Shown in pieces: positions 39,592 to 48,110 of a DNA stretch of 64,000 bases. The stretch is from Dyella ginsengisoli LA-4. GTDB lineage: Bacteria > Pseudomonadota > Gammaproteobacteria > Xanthomonadales > Rhodanobacteraceae. The translations under genes and the position numbers were made by a program. The DNA lies in contig NZ_AMSF01000010.1 in the NCBI RefSeq assembly GCF_000334915.1, positions 1-64,000 of the forward strand. The letters are read 5' to 3'. A model generated the notes under the pieces. It was not told the DNA's origin. It worked only from the letters and a program-made list of their open reading frames with translations, and made no database searches. The number at the start of each line of letters is the position of its first letter. Position 1 is the stretch's first letter.

Positions 39592-40977
39592 ATGAAAGCT
39601 GTGTCTCCCGGAAGGGGCAAGCGCGTGTTGCGCGCAGGTGGCGGCCTCGCGCTGCTCGGACTGGTCGTGGCCATGTTCGGCATGGCGGCCAGCCGGGTCG
39701 ACGCAGTACCGTCTTTCGCCCGCCAGACCAAGCTGCCGTGCAGTGCCTGCCACATCGGCGGCTTCGGTCCGCAGCTCACCAGCTTCGGTCGCCAGTTCAA
39801 GCTGATGGGCTACACCATGAAGACCGGCGACGGCCCCGACGTGCCGCTGTCGGCGATGCTGGTCGAGTCCTTCACGCACACCGCGAAGGCGCAGACCGAC
39901 CCGCCGGCCGACGGCTTCAGCCGCAACAACAACGCTGAGCTGCAACAGGCCTCGGTGTTCCTTGCCGGGCGCGTCAGCGAGCATGTGGGCGTGTTCGCCC
40001 AGGCGACCTACGAGGAAAACGGCGGGCTGCTGGGCTGGGACAACATGGACGTGCGCTACGCCAACAGCTTCACCTCCGGCGCGCACAACGCGATCTGGGG
40101 CGTCTCGCTCAACAACAACCCGACCGTCACCGACGTGTTCAACACCGCGCCGGCCTGGCAGTTCCCGTACATGGGCGCCGACCTGGCCCCCGGTGCACCG
40201 GCGATGCCGATGCTGTTCGGCGGACTCGGCGGCCAGGTGATCGGCGTCAACGGCTACCTGCAGCTGGACGGCAAGTGGTACGGCGAGGTCGGTGCCTACC
40301 GTTCGCTGTCGCCTTCGTTCCTGCGTGACGTGAACGCGGACTTCGACGGTCGCCTCGCCTCGACCGCGCCGTATGCGCGGGCGGCCTACACCTGGAATCT
40401 GCCGGCCGGAAACCTCGAGGTGGGTGGCTTCTACCTGCACGCCCGCCGTGGCCTGCCGGGCACCAACGCCGCAGGTGACGCGGTGGCCCTGGCCGGGCCG
40501 TCCGACCGCTTCGACGACCTCGGTGTGGACGCCAGCTACCAGCGCGCCTTCGGCAGCGATCACCTGGTCACCGTCAACGCCCTGTACGTCGACGAGCGCC
40601 AGAAGCTCGACGCCACCTACGGCTCGGGCGGATCGAGCAACCTCAACGGTCGCCTCGACGCGCTCAACCTGGACGGCAGCTACTGGTACCGCAATACCTG
40701 GGGCGCCACGCTGGACCTGTTCGCCGACAACGGCCGCAGCGACACGATCCTCTACGGGGATGCCGGCAAGCCGGACACCCGCGGCGGCACGATCGAGGCC
40801 GACTGGAATCCGTTCGGCGAGTCCGACTCGTGGGAGCAGCCGTGGGCGAACGTGCGCGTCGGCCTCGAGTACACCTTCTACACCCGCTTCGCCGGACGCG
40901 TGCACAACGTGGATGGTGCCGGCCGCAGCGCCAGCGACAACAACACCACCTACCTGTACGTCTGGCTGGCGATCTGA
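39592..40977 (+). CDS. Monoheme cytochrome-porin fusion, Cyc2-like outer-membrane protein
   Basis: A 461-residue exported protein. After the signal peptide (ALLGLVVAMFGMAASRVDA) comes PSFARQTKLPCSACH with one heme c site (C50-H54), then GGFGPQLTSFGRQFKLMGY. The remaining 370 or so residues are alternating amphipathic strands (for example YARAAYTWNLPAGNLEVGGF) ending in an aromatic YLYVWLAI, as expected of a beta-barrel. A single N-terminal heme fused to an outer-membrane barrel is the layout of Cyc2, which carries electrons across the outer membrane in Fe(II) oxidisers. Homologues also occur in heterotrophs, so the function here is open. Confidence 0.8.
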   Translation: MKAVSPGRGKRVLRAGGGLALLGLVVAMFGMAASRVDAVPSFARQTKLPCSACHIGGFGPQLTSFGRQFKLMGYTMKTGDGPDVPLSAMLVESFTHTAKAQTDPPADGFSRNNNAELQQASVFLAGRVSEHVGVFAQATYEENGGLLGWDNMDVRYANSFTSGAHNAIWGVSLNNNPTVTDVFNTAPAWQFPYMGADLAPGAPAMPMLFGGLGGQVIGVNGYLQLDGKWYGEVGAYRSLSPSFLRDVNADFDGRLASTAPYARAAYTWNLPAGNLEVGGFYLHARRGLPGTNAAGDAVALAGPSDRFDDLGVDASYQRAFGSDHLVTVNALYVDERQKLDATYGSGGSSNLNGRLDALNLDGSYWYRNTWGATLDLFADNGRSDTILYGDAGKPDTRGGTIEADWNPFGESDSWEQPWANVRVGLEYTFYTRFAGRVHNVDGAGRSASDNNTTYLYVWLAI

Positions 40978-40998
40978 CCGCCACCGCAGCGTGCAGGG

Positions 40999-41030
40999 AA
41001 AGGGGGACACCGGCTAAGGTGTCCCCCTTT
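40999..41030. terminator. Strong Rho-independent terminator
   Basis: AAAGGGGGACACC (40999-41011) and GGTGTCCCCCTTT (41018-41030) form a perfect 13-bp stem with loop GGCTAA, 22 bp after the cytochrome-porin stop. The A/T flanks are symmetric, so it can work in both directions. Confidence 0.85.
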
Positions 41031-41061
41031 CCATTTCCGGTGCACGGACGGTGAGGTCGGC

Positions 41062-41436
41062 ATGAAGTTCCTGGTGATGATCTACAGCGACGACCAGCTG
41101 CTCGGCGAACTGCCCTCGGGCCAGTTCGACCAGATGATGCAGGGGTGTTTCCGTCACGCCGACGAGCTGGCGGCCGAGGGCAGCCTGCTCGGCTCGCAGC
41201 AGCTGGAGCATCCGGTGACCGCGCGCACCGTGCGCGTGCGCGACGGCAAGACGGCGGTGTTCGACGGCCCGTTCGCCGAGACCCGCGAGTACCTGGCCGG
41301 CTTCAACCTGATCGAGGCGGCCGACATGGACGAGGCGGTGCGTATCGCACAGAGCTTCCCCTGGTCGCGCACCGGCGCGATCGAGGTGCGGCCGATCCGC
41401 GACATGGACGCCGTGCGCCAGCGCGTCGGCGCCTGA
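41062..41436 (+). CDS. YCII-related DGPF-domain protein
   Basis: A 124-residue protein of the DGPF/YCII family: MKFLVMIYSDDQLLGELPSG at the start, TVRVRDGKTAVFDGPFAETREYLAGF and a terminal IEVRPIRDMD. Members are often encoded near ECF sigma factors, but none is adjacent here. The biochemical role is unknown. Confidence 0.9.
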   Translation: MKFLVMIYSDDQLLGELPSGQFDQMMQGCFRHADELAAEGSLLGSQQLEHPVTARTVRVRDGKTAVFDGPFAETREYLAGFNLIEAADMDEAVRIAQSFPWSRTGAIEVRPIRDMDAVRQRVGA

Positions 41437-41438
41437 GC

Positions 41439-41472
41439 AAAAAAGGGCCGCGCCGGGATCGCCGGCGCGGCC
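41439..41472 (-). terminator. Rho-independent terminator of the EEP-family gene
   Basis: GGCCGCGCCGG (41446-41456) and CCGGCGCGGCC (41462-41472) form a perfect 11-bp stem. On the minus strand it is followed by a T-run (plus-strand A-run 41439-41444), so it terminates the leftward gene ending at 41580. Confidence 0.8.
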
Positions 41473-41579
41473 AAAGGGTTTGAACCGACCACTGCCATGG
41501 ACGGAGCCGTTGCCGGAGGGGGATCCGCAGCGGCCCGCGCAGTATCGGGAGCGGGTGTCTCAGATGCCGCGACGAGCGC

Positions 41580-42425
41580 TCAGGGCTGTTTCCAGTCCAG
41601 CACCGCGACCACCGGGAAGTGGTCCGACGGGTACACCTTGCCTTCGTGCACGGTGATCGTGTCGGCGCTCCGCGCGGTGAGGCCGCGGGTGAGGATCCAG
41701 TCGATCTGTTCGGTCGGCTGGCCGGTGAAGGCGTGGAAGGTCTTGTCCGGGCCGGCGTGCTCAGGCGCGGTCGCGCGCGCGTCGGTGAGTGCGCGGGCGA
41801 GCAGGGCGTGGGCCCGGCTCGCCGGGGTGGTGTTGAAGTCGCCCACCAGCACCACCGGCACGTTCTTCGGCAGCGCCTCGATGTGCGCGAGGATCTCCTT
41901 CGCTCCCTTGGTGCGCGCCGCTTCGTCCCCGTCGCGGTAGGGCAGGTGGGTGTCGAAGAAGTAGAAGCGCCGGCCATCGGCCTTCCGTTCGAACAGCGCC
42001 CAGGTGACCATGCGCGGGAACGGGTGGCCCCAGGAGATGCTGCCGGGCACGTCCGGCGTATCGGACAGCCAGAAATTGCCGGACTCCAGCACCTTCAGCC
42101 GGTCGGTGCGGTAGAACACACCCATGTGCTCGTCGCCATCGCCGCCGCGGCGGCCCTCGCCGAACCAGGCGTAGTGCGGCAGCTTCGCCACCACGTAGTC
42201 GCCCTGTTCCTTGTGCAGCTCCTGCGTGCCGAACACATCCGGATCGGCGTCGCGGACGGTGCGCACGAACAGGTCGCGGCGGTTCACCCACACGTTCACC
42301 CCGTCGGGCGAGGGCGTGCGCACGTTGAAAGTCATCACGCGCAGCGGCGCGATGGTCGCCGCCCCCGCCGATCCGGCGAGGACCAGCAGTACGGCGGCGA
42401 GCAGCCAGCACAGAGAACGAGGCAT
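41580..42425 (-). CDS. Exported endonuclease/exonuclease/phosphatase-family hydrolase
   Basis: A 281-residue protein with signal peptide (LLAAVLLVLAGSAGAA). The EEP fold is evident from LRVMTFNVRTPSPDG, DVFGTQELHKEQGD, FFDTHLPYRDG, VVLVGDFNTTP, IDWILTRG and SDHFPVVAVL. Export argues for a phosphodiesterase acting on an extracellular or membrane phosphate ester rather than DNA repair. It may be in an operon with pncA upstream (27 bp gap). Confidence 0.9.
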   Translation of the reverse strand: MPRSLCWLLAAVLLVLAGSAGAATIAPLRVMTFNVRTPSPDGVNVWVNRRDLFVRTVRDADPDVFGTQELHKEQGDYVVAKLPHYAWFGEGRRGGDGDEHMGVFYRTDRLKVLESGNFWLSDTPDVPGSISWGHPFPRMVTWALFERKADGRRFYFFDTHLPYRDGDEAARTKGAKEILAHIEALPKNVPVVLVGDFNTTPASRAHALLARALTDARATAPEHAGPDKTFHAFTGQPTEQIDWILTRGLTARSADTITVHEGKVYPSDHFPVVAVLDWKQP

Positions 42426-42452
42426 GGGAAAGCTCCGTAGGAGGGGATGGGG

Positions 42453-43103
42453 TCAGCCGGCCAGTGCGGCCGCATCGGCCACGGCGATGCCGTCACGGGC
42501 GAGTGCGGCTCGGGTGGGTTCGTCGCCGGCCGGCGTCACCGGTCGGCACAGGTCCCACAATACCCGCGTGCGGAAACCCAGGCGGGCGGCGTCCTGTGCG
42601 CTCCACAGCACGCAGACGTCGCGTGCCAGCCCGCACAGGTAGACCGTATCCACGCCGCGCTCGCGCAGCCAGCCCGCCAGGCCGGTCGAGGGGCGCACGC
42701 CGCCCGGTCCATGGTTCTCGCGGAACGCGCTGTAGGAGTCCACGCGCGGGTCGTTGCCCTTGCGGATCACCATGCCCACGCCCGACCAGTCCACCCCGGG
42801 ATGCAGTGCCGCTCCCGGCGTGCCCTGCACGCAGTGGTCGGGCCACAGCGTCTGCGGGTGGTCGTAGAGGTCGATGCTCTCGAACGGTGCGCGGTCGGGG
42901 TGCGAACTGGCGAACGAGACGTGGCCGGACGGATGCCAGTCCTGGGTGGCGACCACGTGGCCGAAGCAGCGCGTGCGCAGCAGCGCGTCGATGCCCGGCA
43001 CGATCGCGTCGCCCTCGTGGCAGGCCAGCGCGCCGCCGGGCATGAAATCCCGCTGCAGGTCGATGACGAGGAGCGCGGCACGGGAGAGATGGGTGGTGGC
43101 CAT
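42453..43103 (-). CDS. pncA: Nicotinamidase
   Basis: A 216-residue cysteine hydrolase. The catalytic triad is D15 (LLVIDLQRDFMPGGAL), K115 (VIRKGNDP) and C164 (LCGLARDVCVLWSA); metal ligands D55 and H57 are in TQDWHPSGHVSFASSHP. It deamidates nicotinamide to nicotinate for NAD salvage in the cytoplasm. The gene is divergent from the HAD gene. Confidence 0.92.
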   Translation of the reverse strand: MATTHLSRAALLVIDLQRDFMPGGALACHEGDAIVPGIDALLRTRCFGHVVATQDWHPSGHVSFASSHPDRAPFESIDLYDHPQTLWPDHCVQGTPGAALHPGVDWSGVGMVIRKGNDPRVDSYSAFRENHGPGGVRPSTGLAGWLRERGVDTVYLCGLARDVCVLWSAQDAARLGFRTRVLWDLCRPVTPAGDEPTRAALARDGIAVADAAALAG

Positions 43104-43251
43104 GGCGGCAGCCCGGGAGAGACCAGCCCAGATGATGCCTGTTCGACGGCCGCGGCGGGGAGTCGGCGACGCCGCCGGGAGCCTCTGCGACAATTTCCCT
43201 CTCCCCGCCGGCGGCGGGGGACCCGCAACACGGCAAAGGACAGGCGCATCC

Positions 43252-43968
43252 ATGATCACGATGGTCGGCTTCGACGGCGACGACACCCTCTGGCACAGCG
43301 AGGGCTATTACCAGGCCGCCCACGCGGCTTTCTCGGAAATCCTCGGGCACTACGTGGACCTGGGCGACCGCGGCCTGCACGACGACATGCTGCTGACCGA
43401 GCGGCGCAACCTGGCGCTGTTCGGCTACGGCGCCAAGGGCATGACGCTGTCGATGGTCGAGACCGCCATCGCACTCACCGACGCGCGCATCTCGGCGAAG
43501 GACATCCACCGGCTGGTGGAGATCGGCAAGGGCGTACTGCAGCATCCGGTCGAGCTGCTGCCGGGCATCCGCGAGGCAGTGGAGGCGGTGGCGGACGAGC
43601 ACGCGGTGGTACTGATCACCAAGGGTGACCTGTTCCACCAGGAGAAGAAGGTCGCCCGGTCGGGCCTGGCCGACCTGTTCCGCCGCATCGAGATCGTGTC
43701 GGAAAAGAATGCCGACACCTACCGCCGGCTGCTCGACGAGTTCGCCGTGACCCCGGCGCAGTTCGCGATGGTCGGCAACTCGCTGCGCTCGGACATCGAG
43801 CCGGTGGTACGCCTCGGCGGCTGGGGCGTGCACGTGCCCTATCACGTGACCTGGAGCCACGAGCTCGATCACGGGCTGGGCGACTCGCACGAACGGATGC
43901 TCACGGTGGAGTCCCCGGCGGGCATTCCCGCGGCGGTGCGGGCACTGGGTGAACTGGCCGCCGGCTGA
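43252..43968 (+). CDS. HAD-family hydrolase
   Basis: A 238-residue phosphatase-like protein: nucleophile motif GFDGDDTLW (D8, D10), VVLITKGD (motif II), KVARSGLADLFRRIEIVSEK and MVGNSLRSDIEPVVRLGGWGV (motif IV). The helical cap between motifs suggests a small phosphorylated metabolite as substrate. The substrate is not evident. Confidence 0.9.
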   Translation: MITMVGFDGDDTLWHSEGYYQAAHAAFSEILGHYVDLGDRGLHDDMLLTERRNLALFGYGAKGMTLSMVETAIALTDARISAKDIHRLVEIGKGVLQHPVELLPGIREAVEAVADEHAVVLITKGDLFHQEKKVARSGLADLFRRIEIVSEKNADTYRRLLDEFAVTPAQFAMVGNSLRSDIEPVVRLGGWGVHVPYHVTWSHELDHGLGDSHERMLTVESPAGIPAAVRALGELAAG

Positions 43969-44096
43969 ACGCGCCACGCCCCCTGCACACAGGTGAAGGC
44001 CCCGCTGGCGCGGGCTTCACCCGCGAGCGCAGGCATCGCAGCCAGCATGCGGACAAAGGGCGTACCGCCCCGTCCGAGGCCACCGAGGAGCGTCCC

Positions 44097-44552
44097 ATGC
44101 CAGCCAGCCAGCACGATGTCGACCGACTGACCACCCTGATCGCCTATGCCAGCGCCAATGCCGACGCCTGCTTCGAGGCGGCGAACGACGCGGAGGGATT
44201 CCGCGTCGCCGCGTCGCTGGCGCATCGCGCGCAGGAGCGCCGGGCGGTCGCCGCGCATCTGCGGGGCTGCCTCCAGCAGGACGGCTCCGGCGAGGCGCCT
44301 TCGTCGGCCTCGTCCCCCGCCCCGGTTGCTCCCAGGGTCGAGGCCCGGCGCGGTGTCGGGCCGGCGGATGCAAGGGTGGTCGAAATGGCCGGGCGCGACG
44401 AGGACGAGCTGCAGGCGGCGTTCGAGTCGGCGCTCGACGACGATGCGCTGTCGCCGCAGGCGCGGATGGTCGTGCTCAAGGCCTACGTTGCCGTGCGTAC
44501 CGGGGGCGACCAGATGCGCGACCTGCATCGCTCGCTGCAGGCCGGCGCCTGA
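44097..44552 (+). CDS. Helical hypothetical protein (DUF2383-like)
   Basis: A 151-residue protein. The N-terminal half (HDVDRLTTLIAYASANADAC, FRVAASLAHRAQERRAVAAHL) and the C-terminal half (ELQAAFESALDDDALSP, MVVLKAYVAVRTGGDQMRDLH) are joined by a Pro/Ala/Ser linker. They look like four helices of a ferritin-like bundle, similar to DUF2383/PA2169-type proteins. The function is unknown. Confidence 0.68.
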   Translation: MPASQHDVDRLTTLIAYASANADACFEAANDAEGFRVAASLAHRAQERRAVAAHLRGCLQQDGSGEAPSSASSPAPVAPRVEARRGVGPADARVVEMAGRDEDELQAAFESALDDDALSPQARMVVLKAYVAVRTGGDQMRDLHRSLQAGA

Positions 44553-44610
44553 CCCGGCGAGGTCGCTTGGGCTAAAGTGCGGCCGCCTCCGCATGCCTGT
44601 TGCCGCCGCC

Positions 44611-45096
44611 ATGTCCGACGAGTCCCGCGATGCCGTGCCGCGCATCGTGCTCGATACCAACGTCTGCCTGGACCTGTTCCTGTTCCGGGATCCAGCCTGC
44701 GCACCGCTGGCGGGTGCGCTGACGAGCGGGCGGGTCCGCGCGGTGGCTGACGCGGCCTGCCGCGACGAGTGGCTGCGCGTGCTGGAGTACCCCAGCGTGC
44801 CGATCCGGCCGGAGCAGCGGGACGGCCTGCGCGAGCGCTTCGATGCCACCTTGGTGCAGCTCACCGACCTTCCCGATCCGGCCGGCCTCGGTCCCTTGCC
44901 GGTGTGTCGCGACCCCGACGACCAGAAGTTCCTCGAGCTCGCCCTGGCCAGCGGGGCGCAATGGTTGCTCAGCAAGGATCGCCACCTGCTCAAGCTGGCG
45001 CGACGTACCCGCAAGGCGGGCCAGTTCCTGATCCTCAAGCCGGACCAGTGGTCCGAGGCGCTGGTCGGGCGGACGCTGTTGCGCGAGGCGGGCTGA
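44611..45096 (+). CDS. PIN-domain protein (putative toxin-type RNase)
   Basis: A 161-residue PIN domain with the acidic active-site pattern: VLDTNVCLDLFL, DEWLRVLEYPS, PVCRDPDDQKFLELAL and LLSKDRHLLKLAR. It resembles the PIN family annotated as putative toxins of toxin-antitoxin systems. No small DNA-binding antitoxin gene is adjacent, so it may be solitary. ATG 44593 is an alternative start. The 3' end overlaps the convergent sulfotransferase by 62 bp. Confidence 0.82.
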   Translation: MSDESRDAVPRIVLDTNVCLDLFLFRDPACAPLAGALTSGRVRAVADAACRDEWLRVLEYPSVPIRPEQRDGLRERFDATLVQLTDLPDPAGLGPLPVCRDPDDQKFLELALASGAQWLLSKDRHLLKLARRTRKAGQFLILKPDQWSEALVGRTLLREAG

Positions 45097-45979
45097 AGCT
45101 TCCGGGCTCGGCCGGGGCATCGTCACTGTCGGCCGCGCGGCACTGCTGCCGGAGCGGCTCGAGCGGGACCAGTCGTTGCGACAGCCAGTCCAGCAGCCGT
45201 GGGCCGAACAGCGTACGGGCCTTGCTGCGGGGCTGGCGCAGGTTGCCCAGGACGGCCTGGCGCTTCCAGGGCTCGTCGGCGAGGTCGGCGATCGGCTGGG
45301 CGCAGGCCTCGGCCAGCGGGGTGTCGGGATCCAGTTGCAGTGCCTCGCAGAGCCGGCGCCATTCGCGCGAGGCGTCGCCGACGAAATCGTCGAGGAACAC
45401 GAAATGGTGGTTCGGCTTGCCGATATACCGGCGATGGAGGGTGGTTGCCCGGTTCCAGCGGTTCGCCCACAGTTTTGCACCGCCGCCGAAGCCATGGTTG
45501 TCGTCGAATTGGAGGTTGGCGTCGGCGATCGATGCAACCACGTCCAGACCATTGCGGATCACGTGGACGAAGCGGGCATCCGGCACGTGCCGCTCGATCT
45601 CGGGGATGTACAGCAGGTGGTTCGGGGTCTTCTCGATCCACATCGAACACCCGGCCGCCGCCGCGTGGTCGTCGAGCAACCCGACGAAGCGTTCGGTGCA
45701 TGCAGCCAGCCGCAGCGGCACCAACACGTCGCCGCCACCCAGCCTTCCCTGCAGTTGCTGCAGCACGTGCCGGCCGTGCCTGCGGGCGAAGCCCATCTCG
45801 ACCGCGCGCCGTCGCCGCTGCGGGACGCCATGGTCCCGCCAGCGCCAGTGCAGCTCGCCGTAAAGATGCTCGAAGAACGCCGTCTCCGGCAGCGTCGCGA
45901 CTTCGGGGTGGCGCGCCAGCATGGCCTGGACGATGGTCGTGCCCGAGCGGGGGCAGCCGACGATGAAGGTGCGGCGCAT
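45035..45979 (-). CDS. PAPS-dependent sulfotransferase family protein
   Basis: A 314-residue protein: FIVGCPRSGTTIVQAMLARH is the 5'-phosphosulfate loop, and FVHVIRNGLDVVASIADAN is the 3'-phosphate site. It probably transfers sulfate from PAPS to a carbohydrate or peptide. The last 21 or so residues are antisense to the PIN gene and of low complexity, so the true domain ends near LVPLEPLRQQC. Confidence 0.83.
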   Translation of the reverse strand: MRRTFIVGCPRSGTTIVQAMLARHPEVATLPETAFFEHLYGELHWRWRDHGVPQRRRRAVEMGFARRHGRHVLQQLQGRLGGGDVLVPLRLAACTERFVGLLDDHAAAAGCSMWIEKTPNHLLYIPEIERHVPDARFVHVIRNGLDVVASIADANLQFDDNHGFGGGAKLWANRWNRATTLHRRYIGKPNHHFVFLDDFVGDASREWRRLCEALQLDPDTPLAEACAQPIADLADEPWKRQAVLGNLRQPRSKARTLFGPRLLDWLSQRLVPLEPLRQQCRAADSDDAPAEPGSFSPPRATASARPAPRTTGPA

Positions 45980-46128
45980 GGGCGGCTCCGGTGCGGCAGC
46001 GGCGTGGATCGGCCCTGTCCGAACGTTCCCGCGGGGATCGGGTTGACGCATCCGGCGGCCGGCCCGACGGTCGGCGCGCCGCAGGCGATATGGTTCAATC
46101 GCAGCTCCCCCGAAGTGCCGAGGCCTGC

Positions 46129-46317
46129 ATGCTGGATGCCGTGATGATCGATTGTCCTTACTGCGGCGAGCCGATCGAACTCCTGATCGAGCCGGCGGAG
46201 GATTCATACAGCTACGTCGAGGATTGCCACGTGTGCTGCCGCCCCATCGACGTCTCGGTGCAGGTGGATCCGGCGGGTGGAATCGCGGTGAGCGTGGGGT
46301 CGCAGGACGATGTCTGA
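46129..46317 (+). CDS. CPXCG-motif cysteine-rich protein
   Basis: A 62-residue protein with IDCPYCGEPIELLIEPAEDS and DCHVCCRPIDVSVQVD, forming a single zinc ribbon (CPYC, CHVC). This is the CPXCG-motif family found in many gammaproteobacteria. The start may alternatively be ATG 46144. Confidence 0.88.
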   Translation: MLDAVMIDCPYCGEPIELLIEPAEDSYSYVEDCHVCCRPIDVSVQVDPAGGIAVSVGSQDDV

Positions 46318-46346
46318 GCACCTTTCCGCCTGCCCTGGAGCGCGCC

Positions 46347-46733
46347 ATGCCGTATGACCAGTCCTGGATGGGTTACGGCTTCGTCGGAGGGCTGGAAGCC
46401 GGCACCATCAGCGCCGTCGCCGGGGCCCTGCTGTTCGCGCTGTTCCACGCCGTCGGCCGTCGCGGTGGCTGGAGCGAGGCGAGGAAGATCGGCTGGTCCT
46501 ACCTGCTCGGCGTGGTGCTGAGTGCCGGCGCGGACATCGGCAACCTGTTCTATTTCAACTACGGACGGCTGCAGTCGCTGGCCCTGTTGCGCGCCAAGCT
46601 GGCCGAAGTGCACGACCCGGACAACCTGGGCACGCGGGTGTTCTGCGAACTGGCCGGGGTCGGCGTGGGGATCTGGCTGGCCTGGCTGGCGATCGACTGG
46701 TGCAGGCGTCGCGGCGGCCGACCCGCCCGTTAG
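46347..46733 (+). CDS. Small integral membrane protein
   Basis: A 128-residue protein with three predicted membrane helices (GTISAVAGALLFALFHAVG, WSYLLGVVLSAGADIGNLFY, VGVGIWLAWLAIDW). The family is not recognised. It follows the CPXCG gene by 29 bp and converges with the cardiolipin synthase gene, overlapping it by 4 bp. Confidence 0.72.
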   Translation: MPYDQSWMGYGFVGGLEAGTISAVAGALLFALFHAVGRRGGWSEARKIGWSYLLGVVLSAGADIGNLFYFNYGRLQSLALLRAKLAEVHDPDNLGTRVFCELAGVGVGIWLAWLAIDWCRRRGGRPAR

Positions 46734-48109
46734 AGAATCGGGTCGAACAGCCGCGCCACGTGCATGGCGACGCGGCGCAGGTAGGGGGCCTGGCGATACT
46801 CGGCCTCGGTGACCGGACGGCATTGCGCCAGATCCTCCTGCAGCATGGCTTCCACCGCGCGCGCGAAGCCGTCGTCGACGGCGATGGCGCTCAGCTCGAA
46901 GTTCAGCCGGAACGATCGGCTGTCCAGGTTCATGCTGCCGATGGCGGCGGTGTGTCCGTCGACCAGCAGGGCTTTCTGGTGCAGGAAGCCCGGCTGGTAG
47001 CGATAGATGCCGATGCCGCGCTGTACCGCCTCGTGTGCGTGCAGGGTGGAGGCGAGGAACACGCCGCGGTGATCGGGGCGCGAGGGGATCAGCACGCGCA
47101 CGTCGACGCCCCGCAGCACGGCCAGCTGCAGCGCGGCCATCACCGCCGCGTCGGGCACGAAGTAGGGTGTGCTCAGCCACAGCCGCTCGCGCGCGGCATG
47201 GATCAGCGCGGTGAAGCAGAGTGATCCGGTTTCCTGCGGGTCGGCGGGGCCGCTGGTCACCACCAGCAGGCTGGCCTCTCCCTGCGGTGGCGTGGGGATG
47301 TCGTCGGGGAGCCGCATGCCGGTGGTCCAGCGCCAGTCGTCGGCGAACGCCTGGCGCAGGTCGGTCACGCCCGGCCCGGCAAAGCCCAGGTGGGTGTCGC
47401 GCCATGGTGACAGCGGCGGGCGGGCGCCGAGGTACTCGTCGCCGACATTGAGCCCGCCGACGAAGCCCCGCGCTCCGTCGATCACCAGCAGCTTGCGGTG
47501 GTTGCGGAAGTTGAGCTGGAAGCGGTTGCGCCAGCGCCGTCCGGCGAAGGCGTGTACCTCCACGCCGCCGCTGCGCAACGCGTCGACGTACGACTCCGGC
47601 AGCTCGTGGCTGCCGATACCGTCGTACAGCAGGTGCACGCGCACGCCCGCGGCCGCGCGATCCAGCAGGGCCCTGGCGAAGCGCTTGCCCAGGGTGTCGT
47701 CGTGGACGATGAAGAACTGCGCCAGCACCTCGCGGCGTGCGGTGGCGATCGCGGCGAACATGGCATCGAACGCGGCCTCGCCGTTCACCAGCAGCTGCAG
47801 CGCGTGGCCGCGCCGGAACGGGCGCCCGGCCAGCGTGGCCAGCGCATCCAGGCGCAGGCAGGCCGGATGCGTGCCGGCTTCCACCGGCGGAGCGCCGGGC
47901 AGTCGCCGCGGCGTTTCCAGGTAACCATGCACCTGGCTCGAGCCGAGGTAGAGGTAGGGCACCAGCGTCACGTACGGCAGCAGCACCAGCCCGAGCGCCC
48001 ATGCCATCGCTCCCTGCGGCGTGCGCGCATGCACCACCGCGTGCATCGCCGCGATCGCGCCCAGCGCGTGCAGGCAGAGTGCCGACAGGGCGATGATGTC
48101 GGTGAGCAT
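46730..48109 (-). CDS. Cardiolipin synthase (phospholipase D family)
   Basis: A 459-residue membrane enzyme. Two N-terminal helices (ALCLHALGAIAAMHAVV, ALGLVLLPYVTLVPYLYLG) precede two PLD domains with HKD motifs NHRKLLVIDGARGFVGGLN and LHQKALLVDGHTAAIGSMN. It joins phosphatidylglycerol (or PE) to make cardiolipin in the inner membrane. It lies 1 bp after the LysR gene on the same strand. Confidence 0.92.
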   Translation of the reverse strand: MLTDIIALSALCLHALGAIAAMHAVVHARTPQGAMAWALGLVLLPYVTLVPYLYLGSSQVHGYLETPRRLPGAPPVEAGTHPACLRLDALATLAGRPFRRGHALQLLVNGEAAFDAMFAAIATARREVLAQFFIVHDDTLGKRFARALLDRAAAGVRVHLLYDGIGSHELPESYVDALRSGGVEVHAFAGRRWRNRFQLNFRNHRKLLVIDGARGFVGGLNVGDEYLGARPPLSPWRDTHLGFAGPGVTDLRQAFADDWRWTTGMRLPDDIPTPPQGEASLLVVTSGPADPQETGSLCFTALIHAARERLWLSTPYFVPDAAVMAALQLAVLRGVDVRVLIPSRPDHRGVFLASTLHAHEAVQRGIGIYRYQPGFLHQKALLVDGHTAAIGSMNLDSRSFRLNFELSAIAVDDGFARAVEAMLQEDLAQCRPVTEAEYRQAPYLRRVAMHVARLFDPIL

Positions 48110-48110
48110 G

